Program-made: the position numbers and the translations under genes
Assembly: GCF_014218335.1 (NCBI RefSeq)
Contig: NZ_AP023367.1
Coordinates: forward strand, 387,001 to 451,000
Length of the DNA stretch: 64,000 bases
Source: Anaerocolumna cellulosilytica
GTDB lineage: Bacteria; Bacillota; Clostridia; Lachnospirales; Lachnospiraceae
Reading direction: 5' to 3'
Shown: positions 18,688 through 29,282 of the stretch, piece after piece
Numbering within the stretch: the stretch's first letter is position 1
Layout: the number at the start of each line of letters is the position of its first letter
Notes under the pieces: generated by a model
Seen by the model: only the letters and a program-made list of their open reading frames with translations
Database searches by the model: none
Told to the model about the DNA's origin: nothing

Positions 18688-19530
18688 ATGGGAATCAAAA
18701 AGTTTAACCCATATACACCTTCCAGAAGACATATGACCGGTTCTGATTTTTCAGAAATCACAACATCAACTCCTGAAAAATCCCTTCTTGTTTCTTTAAA
18801 CAAAAACGCTGGTCGTAATAATCAAGGAAAAATAACTGTAAGACATCAGGGCGGCGGCTCTAGAAGAAAATATAGAATCATAGATTTTAAGAGAAAGAAA
18901 GATGGTATTCCAGCTGTTGTTAAAACAATTGAATACGATCCTAACAGAACTGCAAACATCGCTTTGATCTGCTATGCAGACGGTGAAAAAGCCTATATTC
19001 TTGCTCCTAACGGATTAACTGTTGGAACAACAATAATGAATGGTGAAACTGCAGAAATTAAAGTGGGTAACTGCTTACCTTTACAAAACATCCCTGTTGG
19101 TACTCAGGTACACAACATTGAATTATATCCTGGCAAGGGAGGACAGTTAGTTCGTTCCGCAGGAAATGCAGCACAGTTAATGGCAAAAGAAGGAAAGTAT
19201 GCTACACTTCGTCTTCCTTCAGGCGAAATGAGATTAGTTCCTATCATTGCTCGTGCAACAATCGGTCAGGTTGGAAATATTGATCATGAATTAATTAACA
19301 TCGGTAAAGCTGGTCGTAAACGCCATATGGGTATCAGACCTACTGTCCGCGGTTCTGTAATGAACCCTAATGACCATCCTCACGGTGGTGGTGAAGGTAG
19401 AACTGGTATTGGTCGTCCAGGCCCTGTAACACCTTGGGGTAAACCTGCTCTTGGCCTAAAGACTAGAAAGACCAACAAAAAGTCTAACAAGATGATTGTA
19501 AGAAGAAGAGACGGTAAAGCTGTTAAATAA
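18688..19530 (+). CDS. rplB: 50S ribosomal protein L2
   Basis: 280 aa. Signatures: [16 protein letters not shown] at the start, the [16 protein letters not shown] block, and the C-terminal [19 protein letters not shown] loop that is essential for peptidyl transfer. Start ATG 18688 after CGAAAGGAGTG. The usual operon position between L23 and S19 is kept. Confidence 0.97.
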   Translation: MGIKKFNPYTPSRRHMTGSDFSEITTSTPEKSLLVSLNKNAGRNNQGKITVRHQGGGSRRKYRIIDFKRKKDGIPAVVKTIEYDPNRTANIALICYADGEKAYILAPNGLTVGTTIMNGETAEIKVGNCLPLQNIPVGTQVHNIELYPGKGGQLVRSAGNAAQLMAKEGKYATLRLPSGEMRLVPIIARATIGQVGNIDHELINIGKAGRKRHMGIRPTVRGSVMNPNDHPHGGGEGRTGIGRPGPVTPWGKPALGLKTRKTNKKSNKMIVRRRDGKAVK

Positions 19531-19544
19531 AGGAGGTTAAACCT

Positions 19545-19823
19545 ATGGCTCGTTCATTAAAAAAAGGACCATTTGCTGACGGACATTTATTGAAAAAAAT
19601 AGATGCTATGAATAAAGCAGGCGATAAATCAGTTATTAAGACTTGGTCACGTCGTTCTACTATTTTCCCTCAAATGGTTGGACATACGATTGCAGTACAT
19701 GACGGAAGAAGACATGTGCCTGTGTATGTGACTGAGGATATGGTTGGACACAAACTTGGAGAGTTTGTAGCTACCAGAACTTACAGAGGACATGGAAAAG
19801 ACGAAAAGAAGACTAGGAGATAG
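19545..19823 (+). CDS. rpsS: 30S ribosomal protein S19
   Basis: 92 aa. [10 protein letters not shown] start and the [18 protein letters not shown] and [16 protein letters not shown] motifs. S19 contacts S13 in the 30S head and the A-site finger. AAAGGAGGTT precedes the ATG, 14 bp after rplB. Confidence 0.97.
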   Translation: MARSLKKGPFADGHLLKKIDAMNKAGDKSVIKTWSRRSTIFPQMVGHTIAVHDGRRHVPVYVTEDMVGHKLGEFVATRTYRGHGKDEKKTRR

Positions 19824-19853
19824 TTATAACGGAATTGAAAGGAGGTTTCATCC

Positions 19854-20240
19854 ATGGCGAAAGGACATAGATCCCAGATAAAAAGAGAAAGAAATGAGAA
19901 GAAAGATACCAGACCGAGAGCGAAAGTTTCTTATGCTAGAGTATCTGTTCAGAAAGCTTGTTTCGTTTTAGACGCCATTCGAGGTAAAGATGTTGAATCA
20001 GCACTTGGTATTTTAGCTTATAACCCAAGATATGCTTCAACTGTTATAGAGAAAGTATTAAAATCTGCTATTGCGAATGCTGAGAATAACAACGGTATGG
20101 ACGTAAGTAAACTATATATTCAGGAGTGCTACGCAGGCCAGGCTCCTACAATGAAAAGAATCAGACCTAGGGCACAGGGAAGGGCATACAGAATCTTAAA
20201 GAGACTGAGTCATATCACTGTTGTACTAAATGAAAGATAA
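19854..20240 (+). CDS. rplV: 50S ribosomal protein L22
   Basis: 128 aa. L22 core from [20 protein letters not shown] to the beta-hairpin [20 protein letters not shown] that lines the exit tunnel near macrolide sites. A basic N-terminal extension ([20 protein letters not shown]) makes it slightly longer than the 110-aa norm. Confidence 0.97.
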   Translation: MAKGHRSQIKRERNEKKDTRPRAKVSYARVSVQKACFVLDAIRGKDVESALGILAYNPRYASTVIEKVLKSAIANAENNNGMDVSKLYIQECYAGQAPTMKRIRPRAQGRAYRILKRLSHITVVLNER

Positions 20241-20251
20241 GGAGGCAGGTA

Positions 20252-20908
20252 ATGGGACAGAAAGTTAATCCTCATGGTTTAAGAGTCGGAGTTATTAATG
20301 ACTGGGACTCAAGATGGTATGCGGAAGCTGATTTTGCAGATAACTTAGTTGAAGACTACAATATCAGAACATATCTGAAAAAGAAATTATACAGTGCAGG
20401 TGTTGCTAAGATCGAAATCGAACGTGCATCTGACCGTTTAAAAGTTATTATTTTCACCGCGAAACCAGGTGTGGTAATTGGTAAAGGCGGCGCTGAAATA
20501 GAAAAATTAAAAACTGAAATTCAAAGATTTACTACTAAGAAATTAATGGTAGATATTAAAGAAATTAAAAAGCCCGATTTAAATGCTCAGTTAGTAGCAG
20601 AAAATATCGCAGCTCAGCTTGAGAATCGTATCTCTTTCAGAAGAGCAATGAAATCTACAATGCAAAGAACTATGAGAGCAGGAGCAAAAGGTATTAAAGC
20701 TGCTGTTGCAGGTCGTCTTGGCGGTGCTGATATGGCTCGTACTGAATTTTACAGTGAAGGAACAATTCCTCTGCAAACCTTACGTGCGGACATAGATTAT
20801 GGTTTTGCAGAAGCAGACACCACTTTCGGTAAATTAGGTGTTAAAGTATGGATTTACCAAGGTGAAGTACTTCCAACAAAGGCAAAAAAGGAAGGGAGCG
20901 ATAAATAA
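20252..20908 (+). CDS. rpsC: 30S ribosomal protein S3
   Basis: 218 aa. [15 protein letters not shown] start, type II KH domain with [14 protein letters not shown], and C-terminal [26 protein letters not shown] split over conserved blocks. S3 lines the mRNA entry tunnel. The stop overlaps the rplP start (TAATG). Confidence 0.97.
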   Translation: MGQKVNPHGLRVGVINDWDSRWYAEADFADNLVEDYNIRTYLKKKLYSAGVAKIEIERASDRLKVIIFTAKPGVVIGKGGAEIEKLKTEIQRFTTKKLMVDIKEIKKPDLNAQLVAENIAAQLENRISFRRAMKSTMQRTMRAGAKGIKAAVAGRLGGADMARTEFYSEGTIPLQTLRADIDYGFAEADTTFGKLGVKVWIYQGEVLPTKAKKEGSDK

Positions 20909-21345
20909 TGTTAATGCCAAAAAGAGTAAAACGCCGTAAACAATTCCGTGGCTCCATGGCAGGAAAAGCAATGAGAGGCAATACAATCTCTAACGGCGAA
21001 TTTGGTCTGGTATCTTTAGAACCAGCTTGGATTAAATCAAACCAAATCGAAGCTGCCCGTATCGCTATGACTCGTTATATCAAACGTGGTGGTAAAGTTT
21101 GGATTAAAATATTCCCAGATAAACCTGTAACTACGAAACCAGCTGAAACTCGTATGGGTTCCGGTAAGGGCTCATTAGAATACTGGGTAGCTGTTGTTAA
21201 GCCTGGCCGTGTAATGTTCGAAATTGCTGGTGTTCCTGAAGAAACAGCAAGAGAAGCATTACGTCTTGCTATGCACAAGCTGCCAGTAAGGTGTAAGATA
21301 GTTTCTCGCGCAGACTTAGAAGGAGGTGCGGGCAGTGAAGACTAA
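20908..21345 (+). CDS. rplP: 50S ribosomal protein L16
   Basis: 145 aa. [16 protein letters not shown] start and the [19 protein letters not shown] motif near the A-site tRNA elbow. The start overlaps the rpsC stop by one base and its own end overlaps rpmC by 11 bases, so the three are translationally coupled. Confidence 0.97.
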   Translation: MLMPKRVKRRKQFRGSMAGKAMRGNTISNGEFGLVSLEPAWIKSNQIEAARIAMTRYIKRGGKVWIKIFPDKPVTTKPAETRMGSGKGSLEYWVAVVKPGRVMFEIAGVPEETAREALRLAMHKLPVRCKIVSRADLEGGAGSED

Positions 21346-21544
21346 TAAATACGTAGAAGATCTAAAAAGCAAATCAACAGCAGAATTAAACGAAGAATTA
21401 GTAGCTGCTAAAAAGGAACTTTTCAATTTAAGGTTCCAGAACGCAACAAATCAGTTAGATAATACTAGCAGAATTAAAGACGTTAGAAAGAATATTGCAA
21501 GAATACAAACAGTGATTTCTGAAAAAGCTAAGGCTTCTAACTAA
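21335..21544 (+). CDS. rpmC: 50S ribosomal protein L29
   Basis: 69 aa helical hairpin with the [20 protein letters not shown] signature. The start is the GTG at 21335, 8 bases after AGGAGG that lies inside rplP; an earlier in-frame GTG at 21326 abuts the binding site. Located near the tunnel exit. Confidence 0.95.
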   Translation: MKTNKYVEDLKSKSTAELNEELVAAKKELFNLRFQNATNQLDNTSRIKDVRKNIARIQTVISEKAKASN

Positions 21545-21579
21545 TCATTGGTAATTGATCTAGGAAAGGAGAAATTGTT

Positions 21580-21834
21580 GTGGAAAGAAATCTTAGAAAA
21601 GTTCGTACCGGTAAAGTAGTAAGTGATAAGATGGATAAGACTATTAGCGTAGCTGTTATTGATCATGTAAAGCATCCTTTATACAATAAAATCGTTAAGA
21701 GAACTTACAAGTTAAAAGCTCATGATGAAAACAATGAATGCAATATTGGTGATAGAGTAAAAGTTATGGAAACAAGACCTTTATCAAAGGATAAAAGATG
21801 GAGACTTGTTGAGATTATTGAAAGAGCAAAATAG
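21580..21834 (+). CDS. rpsQ: 30S ribosomal protein S17
   Basis: 84 aa OB-fold protein: [19 protein letters not shown] and [19 protein letters not shown], ending with [20 protein letters not shown]. Starts with GTG 21580 behind AAAGGAGAAATT. Primary 16S rRNA binder. Confidence 0.96.
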   Translation: MERNLRKVRTGKVVSDKMDKTISVAVIDHVKHPLYNKIVKRTYKLKAHDENNECNIGDRVKVMETRPLSKDKRWRLVEIIERAK

Positions 21835-21857
21835 GAACAGCTGAAAGGAGTAAGGTC

Positions 21858-22226
21858 ATGATACAACAAGAATCAAGACTTAGAGTTGCTGATAATACCG
21901 GTGCAAAAGAATTACTCTGCATCAGGGTACTTGGCGGATCTACCAGAAGATACGCTAACATCGGCGATGTTATTGTTGCCAGCGTTAAAGATGCAACACC
22001 AGGCGGTGTTGTTAAAAAAGGTGACGTTGTAAAAGCTGTTGTTGTTCGTACTGTAAAAGGAGCACGTCGTAAGGACGGTTCTTATATCAGATTCGATGAA
22101 AACGCAGCTGTTATTATAAAAGAAGATAAGAATCCAAAAGGAACACGTATCTTTGGACCAGTAGCAAGAGAATTAAGAGAAAAACAATTCATGAAAATCG
22201 TTTCATTAGCACCAGAAGTATTATAA
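21858..22226 (+). CDS. rplN: 50S ribosomal protein L14
   Basis: 122 aa. [19 protein letters not shown] start and [14 protein letters not shown] near the end, both diagnostic. L14 forms intersubunit bridges. Good AAAGGAG site. Confidence 0.97.
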   Translation: MIQQESRLRVADNTGAKELLCIRVLGGSTRRYANIGDVIVASVKDATPGGVVKKGDVVKAVVVRTVKGARRKDGSYIRFDENAAVIIKEDKNPKGTRIFGPVARELREKQFMKIVSLAPEVL

Positions 22227-22239
22227 GGAGGTGTCGACT

Positions 22240-22557
22240 GTGTCTACTATTAAAATTAAAAAAGGTGACAACATTAAGGTTATTACCGGTAAAGATAAAG
22301 GCAAAGAAGGCAAAGTAATTGCTGTTATGGATAGCAAGGTATTAGTAGAAGGCGTGAATATGATTACAAAGCATAGCAAAGCAAGCCAGACTAATCCAAA
22401 GGGTGGAATTATCCACCAAGAAGCACCGATTGATATTTCAAACGTTATGTATGTGCACAAGGGTAAAGTTACCAGAATCGGTTTTACTACCGTAGAAGGT
22501 AAAAAAGGACCTAAAAAAGCACGTATTGCGAAATCAACCGGCGAAGTTATCGACTAA
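22240..22557 (+). CDS. rplX: 50S ribosomal protein L24
   Basis: 105 aa with an N-terminal KOW motif ([20 protein letters not shown]) and the [15 protein letters not shown] block. Start set at GTG 22240, 8 bases after AAGGAGG; an upstream in-frame GTG at 22231 overlaps the site. Assembly initiator of the 50S subunit. Confidence 0.95.
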   Translation: MSTIKIKKGDNIKVITGKDKGKEGKVIAVMDSKVLVEGVNMITKHSKASQTNPKGGIIHQEAPIDISNVMYVHKGKVTRIGFTTVEGKKGPKKARIAKSTGEVID

Positions 22558-22581
22558 TTCTAAGAGAGGAGGTCTCATAAG

Positions 22582-23121
22582 TTGACTAGAGTAAAAGAAT
22601 TATATTTAAATGAAATTATGGATGGCATGATTAAAAAGTTCGGCTATAAAAATAAATTAGAAGTGCCTAAATTAGATAAAATAGTTATTAACATGGGTGT
22701 TGGTGAAGCAAAGGATAACTCCAAGCTTTTAGATGCTGCTGTTAAGGATTTGGAAATCATAGCTGGACAAAAGGTTGTTGTTACAAAAGCTAAGAAGTCC
22801 GTTGCTAACTTTAAACTAAGAGAAGGAATGCCTATCGGTTGTAAAGTTACCTTAAGAGGCGAAAAAATGTATGAATTCGCTGATCGTCTTATCAATTTAG
22901 CATTACCACGCGTACGTGACTTTAGAGGTGTTAATGCTAACGCATTTGACGGAAGAGGAAACTATGCTCTTGGTATTAAAGAACAGGTTATTTTCCCTGA
23001 AATCGAATATGACAAAATTGATAAAGTACGTGGAATGGATGTTATCTTCGTTACTACAGCAAAAACAGATGAAGAAGCTCGTGAATTATTGACATTATTC
23101 GGTATGCCATTCAAAAAATAG
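22582..23121 (+). CDS. rplE: 50S ribosomal protein L5
   Basis: 179 aa. L5 signatures [33 protein letters not shown] and [20 protein letters not shown]. Binds 5S rRNA. Starts with TTG 22582 behind GAGGAGG, a weak start codon for such an abundant protein. Confidence 0.96.
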   Translation: MTRVKELYLNEIMDGMIKKFGYKNKLEVPKLDKIVINMGVGEAKDNSKLLDAAVKDLEIIAGQKVVVTKAKKSVANFKLREGMPIGCKVTLRGEKMYEFADRLINLALPRVRDFRGVNANAFDGRGNYALGIKEQVIFPEIEYDKIDKVRGMDVIFVTTAKTDEEARELLTLFGMPFKK

Positions 23122-23136
23122 TTAGGAGGGAATTCC

Positions 23137-23322
23137 ATGGCTAAAACGTCAATGAAGATTAAGCAACAGCGTACTCAGAAATTCTCCACCAGAGAATATA
23201 ACCGTTGCAGAATCTGTGGTCGTCCACATGCATATTTAAGAAAATACGGAATTTGCAGAATCTGCTTCCGTGAATTAGCTTATAAAGGACAAATACCAGG
23301 TGTTAAGAAAGCAAGCTGGTAG
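23137..23322 (+). CDS. rpsZ: 30S ribosomal protein S14, zinc-binding type
   Basis: 61 aa, the short C+ form of S14, with [20 protein letters not shown] giving two CxxC pairs for zinc. Ends in IPGVKKASW as expected. Zinc-dependent S14 is the normal housekeeping form in Firmicutes. Confidence 0.97.
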   Translation: MAKTSMKIKQQRTQKFSTREYNRCRICGRPHAYLRKYGICRICFRELAYKGQIPGVKKASW

Positions 23323-23346
23323 GAAACAAGGAAGGAGGCAAATTAC

Positions 23347-23748
23347 ATGACAATGAGCGATCCAATTGCAGATATGCTTACAAGAATCCGTAACGCAAAT
23401 ACTGCGAAACATGATACAGTAGATATACCTGCTTCAAAGATGAAAATAGCAATTGCTGATATTCTTTTAAAAGAAGGTTATATTAAAGGTTACGAAGTTG
23501 AAGAAGTGGATAACTTCAAAACAATACATGTTACATTAAAATATGGAAAAGATAAAAACGTTAAAATTATTACAGGACTTAAGAGAATTTCAAAACCAGG
23601 CCTTCGTGTTTATGCGAACAGGGATGAACTTCCAAAAGTACTTGGTGGTCTTGGTGTAGCTATCATCTCTACAAACAAAGGTGTAGTTACTGACAAAGAA
23701 GCTAGAAAATTAAACGTAGGCGGAGAAGTTTTAGCATTCATCTGGTAA
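23347..23748 (+). CDS. rpsH: 30S ribosomal protein S8
   Basis: 133 aa. [14 protein letters not shown] start and [26 protein letters not shown] end are standard. S8 binds helix 21 of 16S rRNA and represses the spc operon in E. coli. The first ATG (23347) follows AAGGAGGCAAATTAC. Confidence 0.97.
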   Translation: MTMSDPIADMLTRIRNANTAKHDTVDIPASKMKIAIADILLKEGYIKGYEVEEVDNFKTIHVTLKYGKDKNVKIITGLKRISKPGLRVYANRDELPKVLGGLGVAIISTNKGVVTDKEARKLNVGGEVLAFIW

Positions 23749-23798
23749 GAGAATGCTAAAACTGTTCAGACCTGTTAAAAATCATAGGAGGTGCGGGC

Positions 23799-24341
23799 AT
23801 GTCACGTATAGGAAGAATGCCTATCGCTGTACCAGCAGGTGTTACTGTTGATATTGCAGAAAATAATAAAGTGACCGTTAAAGGTCCTAAGGGAACTCTT
23901 GAAAGAGTATTACCCTCAGAAATGAACATTAAATTAGAAGGTTCTGAAATTATTGTAACAAGACCTAACGATTTAAAGAAAATGAAATCCTTACACGGAC
24001 TTACAAGAACTTTAGTATCAAACATGGTAGTTGGTGTAACAGCTGGTTATGAAAAAATACTTGAAATCAACGGTGTTGGTTACAGGGCTGCAAAGGCTGG
24101 TAAGGAATTAACATTAACTCTTGGATATTCTCATCCAGTAGTAATGGTTGATCCAGAAGGCATTGAATCAATTTTAGAAGGACAGAATAAAATTACCGTA
24201 AAAGGTATTGATAAAGAAAAAGTTGGCCAATACGCTGCTGAAATCAGAGATAAGAGAAGACCTGAACCTTATAAGGGCAAGGGAATTAAGTATGCTGATG
24301 AAGTGATTAGACGTAAAGTTGGTAAGACTGGTAAGAAATAA
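23799..24341 (+). CDS. rplF: 50S ribosomal protein L6
   Basis: 180 aa. [14 protein letters not shown] start, [23 protein letters not shown], and [19 protein letters not shown] at the C terminus. Near the sarcin-ricin loop. Confidence 0.97.
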   Translation: MSRIGRMPIAVPAGVTVDIAENNKVTVKGPKGTLERVLPSEMNIKLEGSEIIVTRPNDLKKMKSLHGLTRTLVSNMVVGVTAGYEKILEINGVGYRAAKAGKELTLTLGYSHPVVMVDPEGIESILEGQNKITVKGIDKEKVGQYAAEIRDKRRPEPYKGKGIKYADEVIRRKVGKTGKK

Positions 24342-24359
24342 TTGGAGGTGTGAAATACA

Positions 24360-24728
24360 ATGGTTAGTAAAGAATCAAGATCTAAAGTTCGCGTAAATAA
24401 ACATAGAAAATTACGTAATCGTTTCACCGGAACTCCTCAAAGACCACGTTTAGCTGTGTTTAGAAGTAATAATCATATGTACGCTCAAATTATTGACGAT
24501 ACAGTTGGTAATACTTTAGTGTCAGCTTGTACACTTCAAAAGGATGTTAAGGCTGAACTCGAAAAGACAAACGATGTAGCAGCGGCAGCATACTTAGGTA
24601 CTGTTATTGCTAAGAAAGCATTAGAAAAAGGTATAACAGCTGTAGTCTTTGATAGAGGTGGTTTCATATATCAAGGAAAGGTAAAAGCATTAGCAGAAGC
24701 AGCTAGAGAAGCTGGTCTGGAATTCTAA
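24360..24728 (+). CDS. rplR: 50S ribosomal protein L18
   Basis: 122 aa. [23 protein letters not shown] (5S rRNA-binding basic arm, shown in part) followed by [16 protein letters not shown] and [25 protein letters not shown]. Works with L5 and L25 on 5S rRNA. Confidence 0.97.
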   Translation: MVSKESRSKVRVNKHRKLRNRFTGTPQRPRLAVFRSNNHMYAQIIDDTVGNTLVSACTLQKDVKAELEKTNDVAAAAYLGTVIAKKALEKGITAVVFDRGGFIYQGKVKALAEAAREAGLEF

Positions 24729-24744
24729 GCGAGGAGGAAAACAC

Positions 24745-25254
24745 ATGAAACGTACAATCGTTGATGCTAGTCAACTAGAATTAGAAGATAAAGTAGTATC
24801 AATCAAACGTGTTACTAAAGTAGTTAAAGGCGGACGTAATTTCAGATTTACAGCTTTAGTAGTTGTTGGTGACAAAAACGGACACGTTGGTGCTGGTTTA
24901 GGTAAAGCAACTGAAATTCCTGAAGCGATTCGTAAGGGAAAAGAAGATGCGATTAAAAAATTAATCAGTCTTCCAATCGATGAAAATGGAAGTGTACCAC
25001 ACGATTACCTTGGAAAGTTTGGTAGTGCCACTGTATTATTAAAACGTGCCCCAGAAGGTACTGGTGTTATCGCTGGTGGTCCTGTGCGTAACGTATTGGA
25101 ACTTGCCGGATTCAAGAATATCCGTACAAAATCCCTTGGCTCCAACAACAAGCAAAACGTAGTTCTTGCTACAATAGATGGTTTAAGCAAATTAAAAACT
25201 CCTGAAGAAGTAGCTAAACTCCGTGGTATTTCTGTAGAAGAGATGTTAGGTTAG
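24745..25254 (+). CDS. rpsE: 30S ribosomal protein S5
   Basis: 169 aa. Double-stranded-RNA-binding-like N-terminal domain with [19 protein letters not shown] and [19 protein letters not shown], then [20 protein letters not shown]. Involved in decoding accuracy and helicase activity at the mRNA entry. Confidence 0.97.
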   Translation: MKRTIVDASQLELEDKVVSIKRVTKVVKGGRNFRFTALVVVGDKNGHVGAGLGKATEIPEAIRKGKEDAIKKLISLPIDENGSVPHDYLGKFGSATVLLKRAPEGTGVIAGGPVRNVLELAGFKNIRTKSLGSNNKQNVVLATIDGLSKLKTPEEVAKLRGISVEEMLG

Positions 25255-25265
25255 GAGGTGCCGAA

Positions 25266-25448
25266 ATGGCAAATAAATTAAAAATAACTTTAGTAAAGTC
25301 TACAATTGGTTCAATTCCTAAACATAGGAAAACAGTAGAAGCTTTAGGACTTAAAAGACCTAACAAGACTGTTGAAATGCCGGATAATGTAGCAATCAGA
25401 GGCATGGTTGACCAGGTAAGACATTTAGTAAAGGTAGAAGAAATATAA
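25266..25448 (+). CDS. rpmD: 50S ribosomal protein L30
   Basis: 60 aa. LKITLVKSTIGSIPKHRKTV and the ending MVDQVRHLVKVEEI are diagnostic. AGGAGGTG overlaps the end of rpsE. Confidence 0.96.
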   Translation: MANKLKITLVKSTIGSIPKHRKTVEALGLKRPNKTVEMPDNVAIRGMVDQVRHLVKVEEI

Positions 25449-25475
25449 TACGTTAGCAAGTAAGGAGGTGTACTC

Positions 25476-25916
25476 ATGAATTTAGCAGATTTAAGACCGG
25501 CTGAAGGTTCCAAACACAGCAATAACTTCAGAAGAGGCCGTGGACATGGATCCGGTAATGGAAAGACTGCAGGTAAAGGTCACAAAGGACAAAAAGCTCG
25601 TTCCGGAGCTCCTAGAGTTGGCTTTGAAGGTGGTCAGACACCTTTAATCCGAATCCTTCCTAAGAGAGGCTTCACAAACAGAAATACAAAAGAAATCATT
25701 GCGGTGAACGTAGATGTTCTGAATCGCTTTGAAGACGGTGCAGTAGTTACAGTAGAATCATTAATCGAAATCGGTATTATTAAGAACCCAAAAGATGGTG
25801 TTAAGATCCTAGGAAATGGAGAACTTACCAAGAAGCTTGATGTTAAAGTAAATGCATTTAGTGAAAGTGCAGTAGAAAAGATTAAAGCTCTTGGTGGAAA
25901 TGCTGAGGTGATTTAG
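25476..25916 (+). CDS. rplO: 50S ribosomal protein L15
   Basis: 146 aa. [12 protein letters not shown] start, Gly/Lys-rich [20 protein letters not shown] extension that penetrates 23S rRNA, and [15 protein letters not shown]. Ends 3 bp before secY, an arrangement conserved in bacteria. Confidence 0.97.
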   Translation: MNLADLRPAEGSKHSNNFRRGRGHGSGNGKTAGKGHKGQKARSGAPRVGFEGGQTPLIRILPKRGFTNRNTKEIIAVNVDVLNRFEDGAVVTVESLIEIGIIKNPKDGVKILGNGELTKKLDVKVNAFSESAVEKIKALGGNAEVI

Positions 25917-25919
25917 GAT

Positions 25920-27248
25920 ATGTTAAAAACGTTCCGAAATGCTTTTAAGATTAAAGATATCAGAAGTAAATTAGTGTATACTTTTTTCGCACTGATTATT
26001 GTAAGGCTTGGCTCCCAACTTCCTGTACCACGTATCGACAGAGAATATTTCTCCCAGTGGATTGGAACTCAGACTTCTTTAGGATTCTTTGATACTTTAA
26101 CAGGTGGTTCTTTTACACAAATGTCAATATTTGCGCTAAGTATTACGCCATATATTACATCTTCCATCATTATGCAGCTCCTCACAATAGCTATTCCAAA
26201 GCTTGAGGAGCTCCAAAAAGATGGAGAAGACGGTAGAAAGAAAATTGCCGAATATACTCGTTATGTGACAGTAGGTTTGGCACTTATTGAATCAATTGCC
26301 ATGGCGATTGGTTTCGGTCAATCAGGATTACTAGAGGGTGGAATGACATTCAACAATGTAGCTATTATTGTTGCATCCTTAACAGCTGGTTCTGCGTTTT
26401 TAATGTGGCTTGGCGAAAGAATTACGGAAAAAGGCGTTGGAAACGGTATCTCTATTATCCTTCTAATTAACATTGTTGCACAAATGCCAAATGATTTCAC
26501 TAATCTATACAGACAATTTGTTAGTGGAGCTTCTAATGTTGTAAATGGTATTTTAGCTTCAATCGTTATTATCTTAGTTGTAGTAGCGGTTGTAGTTTTC
26601 ATTATCATATTACAAGATGCACAAAGAAAGATCCCTGTGCAGTACGCAAAAAAGGTACAGGGAAGGAAAATGGTTGGCGGTCAGTCTTCTCATATTCCAT
26701 TAAAGGTTAATACAGCAGGCGTTATTCCGGTTATTTTTGCCGGTTCTTTAATGCAGTTTCCTATAGTCGTGTCCTCTTTCTTAGGAGTTAGTCCGGCTAG
26801 GGCTTATTTTTGGCCTAAAGTATTATACTTACTTAATCAGAATACCTGGTTAAATTTCAGAGACTTGGGTGAATTTAAGTATTCACTTGGTTTACTGATT
26901 TATATTGCTTTGGTTATTTTCTTTGCTTATTTTTATACTTCTATTACATTTAATCCAATTGAAGTATCAAACAACATGAAAAAACAAGGTGGTTTTATTC
27001 CTGGTATCCGTCCTGGTAAACCAACGACGGAATACTTGACAAAGGTTCTGAATAATATTATATTAATCGGTGCTGTCGGTTTAACAATCGTAGCAGTGAT
27101 TCCGATTTTCTTTTCTGGTGCATTCCGTGCACAGGTGAACTTCGGCGGAACTTCAATAATCATCGTTGTTGGTGTTGTTCTAGAAACAATAAAGCAAATA
27201 GAATCTCAGATGTTAGTTCGTCATTATAAAGGTTTTCTTAACGATTAA
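25920..27248 (+). CDS. secY: Protein translocase subunit SecY
   Basis: 442 aa, ten predicted membrane helices forming the Sec protein-conducting channel. Conserved features: KDIRSKLVYTFFALIIVRLG, the plug/gate region GGSFTQMSIFALSITPYI, and the cytoplasmic loop QGGFIPGIRPGKPT used by SecA and ribosomes. It starts 3 bp after rplO with no strong binding site of its own, so it is probably translationally coupled. Confidence 0.97.
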   Translation: MLKTFRNAFKIKDIRSKLVYTFFALIIVRLGSQLPVPRIDREYFSQWIGTQTSLGFFDTLTGGSFTQMSIFALSITPYITSSIIMQLLTIAIPKLEELQKDGEDGRKKIAEYTRYVTVGLALIESIAMAIGFGQSGLLEGGMTFNNVAIIVASLTAGSAFLMWLGERITEKGVGNGISIILLINIVAQMPNDFTNLYRQFVSGASNVVNGILASIVIILVVVAVVVFIIILQDAQRKIPVQYAKKVQGRKMVGGQSSHIPLKVNTAGVIPVIFAGSLMQFPIVVSSFLGVSPARAYFWPKVLYLLNQNTWLNFRDLGEFKYSLGLLIYIALVIFFAYFYTSITFNPIEVSNNMKKQGGFIPGIRPGKPTTEYLTKVLNNIILIGAVGLTIVAVIPIFFSGAFRAQVNFGGTSIIIVVGVVLETIKQIESQMLVRHYKGFLND

Positions 27249-27270
27249 CAGACATAAAGTAATTTGTAAA

Positions 27271-27289
27271 GGCGGGGCTCTGCTCCGCC
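27271..27289 (+). other. GC-rich hairpin after secY
   Basis: GGCGGGGC-TCT-GCTCCGCC forms an 8-bp stem with a 3-nt loop, flanked by GTAAA and ATTTGC. No T tract. A second hairpin (GTTTGTGC at 27419-27426 with GCACAAAC at 27437-27444) lies just before the adk ribosome binding site. Together they suggest an attenuation or mRNA-processing point between secY and adk. Confidence 0.5.
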
Positions 27290-27472
27290 ATTTGCAGATT
27301 AAGCATATGTACTTAAGAGTGATTATCAGGGGTAAGAAGCAGAAGCATTATGGTGTGGAAGCAACGCCGACTGCATGGGCCAGACAATATACTTAAGGGA
27401 TTTCATTTTCACACCAGAGTTTGTGCGAAATTCCAAGCACAAACCTCGATTAAAGATTTAGGAGGAGAAATT

Positions 27473-28117
27473 ATGAAAATCATTATGTTAGGCGCACCGG
27501 GAGCAGGTAAAGGCACACAGGCAAAGAGAATTGCTGAAAAATATGGAATCCCCCACATCTCAACGGGAGATATATTCAGGGCAAATATTAAGAGTGGGAC
27601 GGAGCTAGGTAGGAAAGCAAAAGCCTATATGGATCAGGGTTTACTGGTTCCGGATGAAATAGTTGTTGATATTGTTGTGGATCGTCTAAAACAAAGTGAC
27701 TGTGCAAACGGTTATATATTAGATGGATTTCCAAGAACCATACCACAAGCAGAAGCACTTGATAACGCACTTAAGATCATTGAGGAAAAAGTAGACTTTG
27801 CAATTAATGTTGAAGTTCCCGATTCTTATATTGTTGAAAGAATGTCAGGACGTAGAGCCTGCCTAAACTGCGGAGCAACCTATCACGTTGTTAATATACC
27901 AACTAAAGTTGATGGAATCTGTGACGTATGCGGCAGTGAAATTGTATTAAGGGATGATGATAAGCCTGAGACTGTTTTAAAACGTCTTAAAGTATATCAT
28001 GAACAGACGCAGCCTCTGATTGATTATTATAGCAAGCAGAACTTATTGATTGATGTAGATGGAACAAAGGATATGTCTGAGGTATTTCAGGCAATCATTA
28101 TGGTATTAGAACAGTAA
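27473..28117 (+). CDS. adk: Adenylate kinase
   Basis: 214 aa; AMP + ATP to 2 ADP. P-loop GAPGAGKGTQ at residues 7-16, AMP-binding ISTGD and DGFPRT, and a zinc-type LID with CLNCG and CDVCG, usual for Gram-positive enzymes. Start is ATG 27473 after AGGAGGAG; the frame runs 41 codons further upstream without homology. The position between secY and map is conserved. Confidence 0.96.
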   Translation: MKIIMLGAPGAGKGTQAKRIAEKYGIPHISTGDIFRANIKSGTELGRKAKAYMDQGLLVPDEIVVDIVVDRLKQSDCANGYILDGFPRTIPQAEALDNALKIIEEKVDFAINVEVPDSYIVERMSGRRACLNCGATYHVVNIPTKVDGICDVCGSEIVLRDDDKPETVLKRLKVYHEQTQPLIDYYSKQNLLIDVDGTKDMSEVFQAIIMVLEQ

Positions 28118-28473
28118 CTGTTTACATAAGCTGTAGGTAAGTATTTAGCTCTTAGAACACTAAGACGGTAATAAAAGTACTTTAAAGCGAAAGTTAACCT
28201 TAAGCAATGACAAAATTAAAGAAAATTAGCATTTATTTCGATATAACTTCTGTCGATATAAATCTTGGATATAATATGGATAACCATGTGTATAATATGG
28301 TATAAACACTATTAATCAGATTTATTGATGGAATTTCCAGAGGGTAGGCTAAGAAATAAGAAGCATTTAAACATCCTGCTTGTATGTATAAAGTGCTATC
28401 ATCACTAAGGCGCACAGATGAGGAGTTAGGCTTAAAAACTCTGGGAAGGAAATAAGGAATACAGGGAGAAAAT
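28118..28473. other. adk-map intergenic region
   Basis: 356 bp without a recognisable gene. Two near-repeats are visible: TCGATATA twice (about 28237 and 28253) and ATAATATGG twice (about 28271 and 28292). TATAAT boxes at 28270-28275 and 28291-28296 lack good -35 partners. A promoter for map may lie here. Confidence 0.4.
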
Positions 28474-29229
28474 ATGTCAGTAACTATTAAATCAGAAAGA
28501 GAAATAGGATTAATGCGTGAGGCTGGTATTATATTAGCTACCGTGCATGAGGAACTGGAGAAGTTTATTAGGCCTGGTATTTCTACTTTCGATATCGACA
28601 AAAAAGCCAATGAATTAATTAAAAGTTTTGGATGCATACCTTCCTTTTTAAACTATAACGGTTACCCGGCTTCCGTTTGTGTATCAGTTAATGACCAGGT
28701 AGTTCACGGTATTCCGAGTAAAAAGCGCATCTTAGAAGACGGAGACATTGTTAGTTTAGATGCGGGTGTTATTTACAATGGATATCATTCCGATGCTGCC
28801 AGAACCTGGGCAGTGGGAGAAATAACAGAAGAAGCAAAGAAATTAATCGAAGTAACAAAACAAAGTTTTTTTGAAGGTATTAAACATGCAAAAGCTGGCA
28901 ATCATTTAAATGATATATCCGCTGCAATCCAAGAATATGTAGAATCCTTTGGGTTTTCCGTAGTTCGGGATTTAGTAGGTCATGGAATCGGAACTTCCCT
29001 GCATGAAGAACCCCAGATACCGAATTTTCGTCAAAAAAGAAGAGGTATCCGTTTAGAACCTGGGATGACATTTGCAATTGAGCCAATGGTGAATGCTGGA
29101 AGATACGATGTATATTGGGAGGATGATGACTGGACAGTAGTTACTGAAGACAGATCCTTATCGGCTCATTATGAAAATACCATTGTTATTACAGATGGAG
29201 AACCAGAAATTCTCTCTATACGTAAATAA
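28474..29229 (+). CDS. map: Type I methionine aminopeptidase
   Basis: 251 aa; removes the N-terminal Met from nascent proteins. Pita-bread fold with the five metal ligands in context: SLDAGV (Asp), YHSDAART (Asp), VGHGIGTSLHE (His), FAIEPM (Glu) and NTIVIT region preceded by the last Glu-containing YENT. It starts at ATG 28474 after AGGGAGAAAAT. Usually essential. Confidence 0.96.
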   Translation: MSVTIKSEREIGLMREAGIILATVHEELEKFIRPGISTFDIDKKANELIKSFGCIPSFLNYNGYPASVCVSVNDQVVHGIPSKKRILEDGDIVSLDAGVIYNGYHSDAARTWAVGEITEEAKKLIEVTKQSFFEGIKHAKAGNHLNDISAAIQEYVESFGFSVVRDLVGHGIGTSLHEEPQIPNFRQKRRGIRLEPGMTFAIEPMVNAGRYDVYWEDDDWTVVTEDRSLSAHYENTIVITDGEPEILSIRK

Positions 29230-29282
29230 TCTGGCAGGAACATTTGCCTGTTTCAATGAAAAAAACTATATGGAGATGGATT

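Noticed and set aside
27350-27472. N-terminal extension of adenylate kinase
   Set aside because: The extension includes a hairpin and the adk ribosome binding site, and adenylate kinases start at MKIIMLGAPG.
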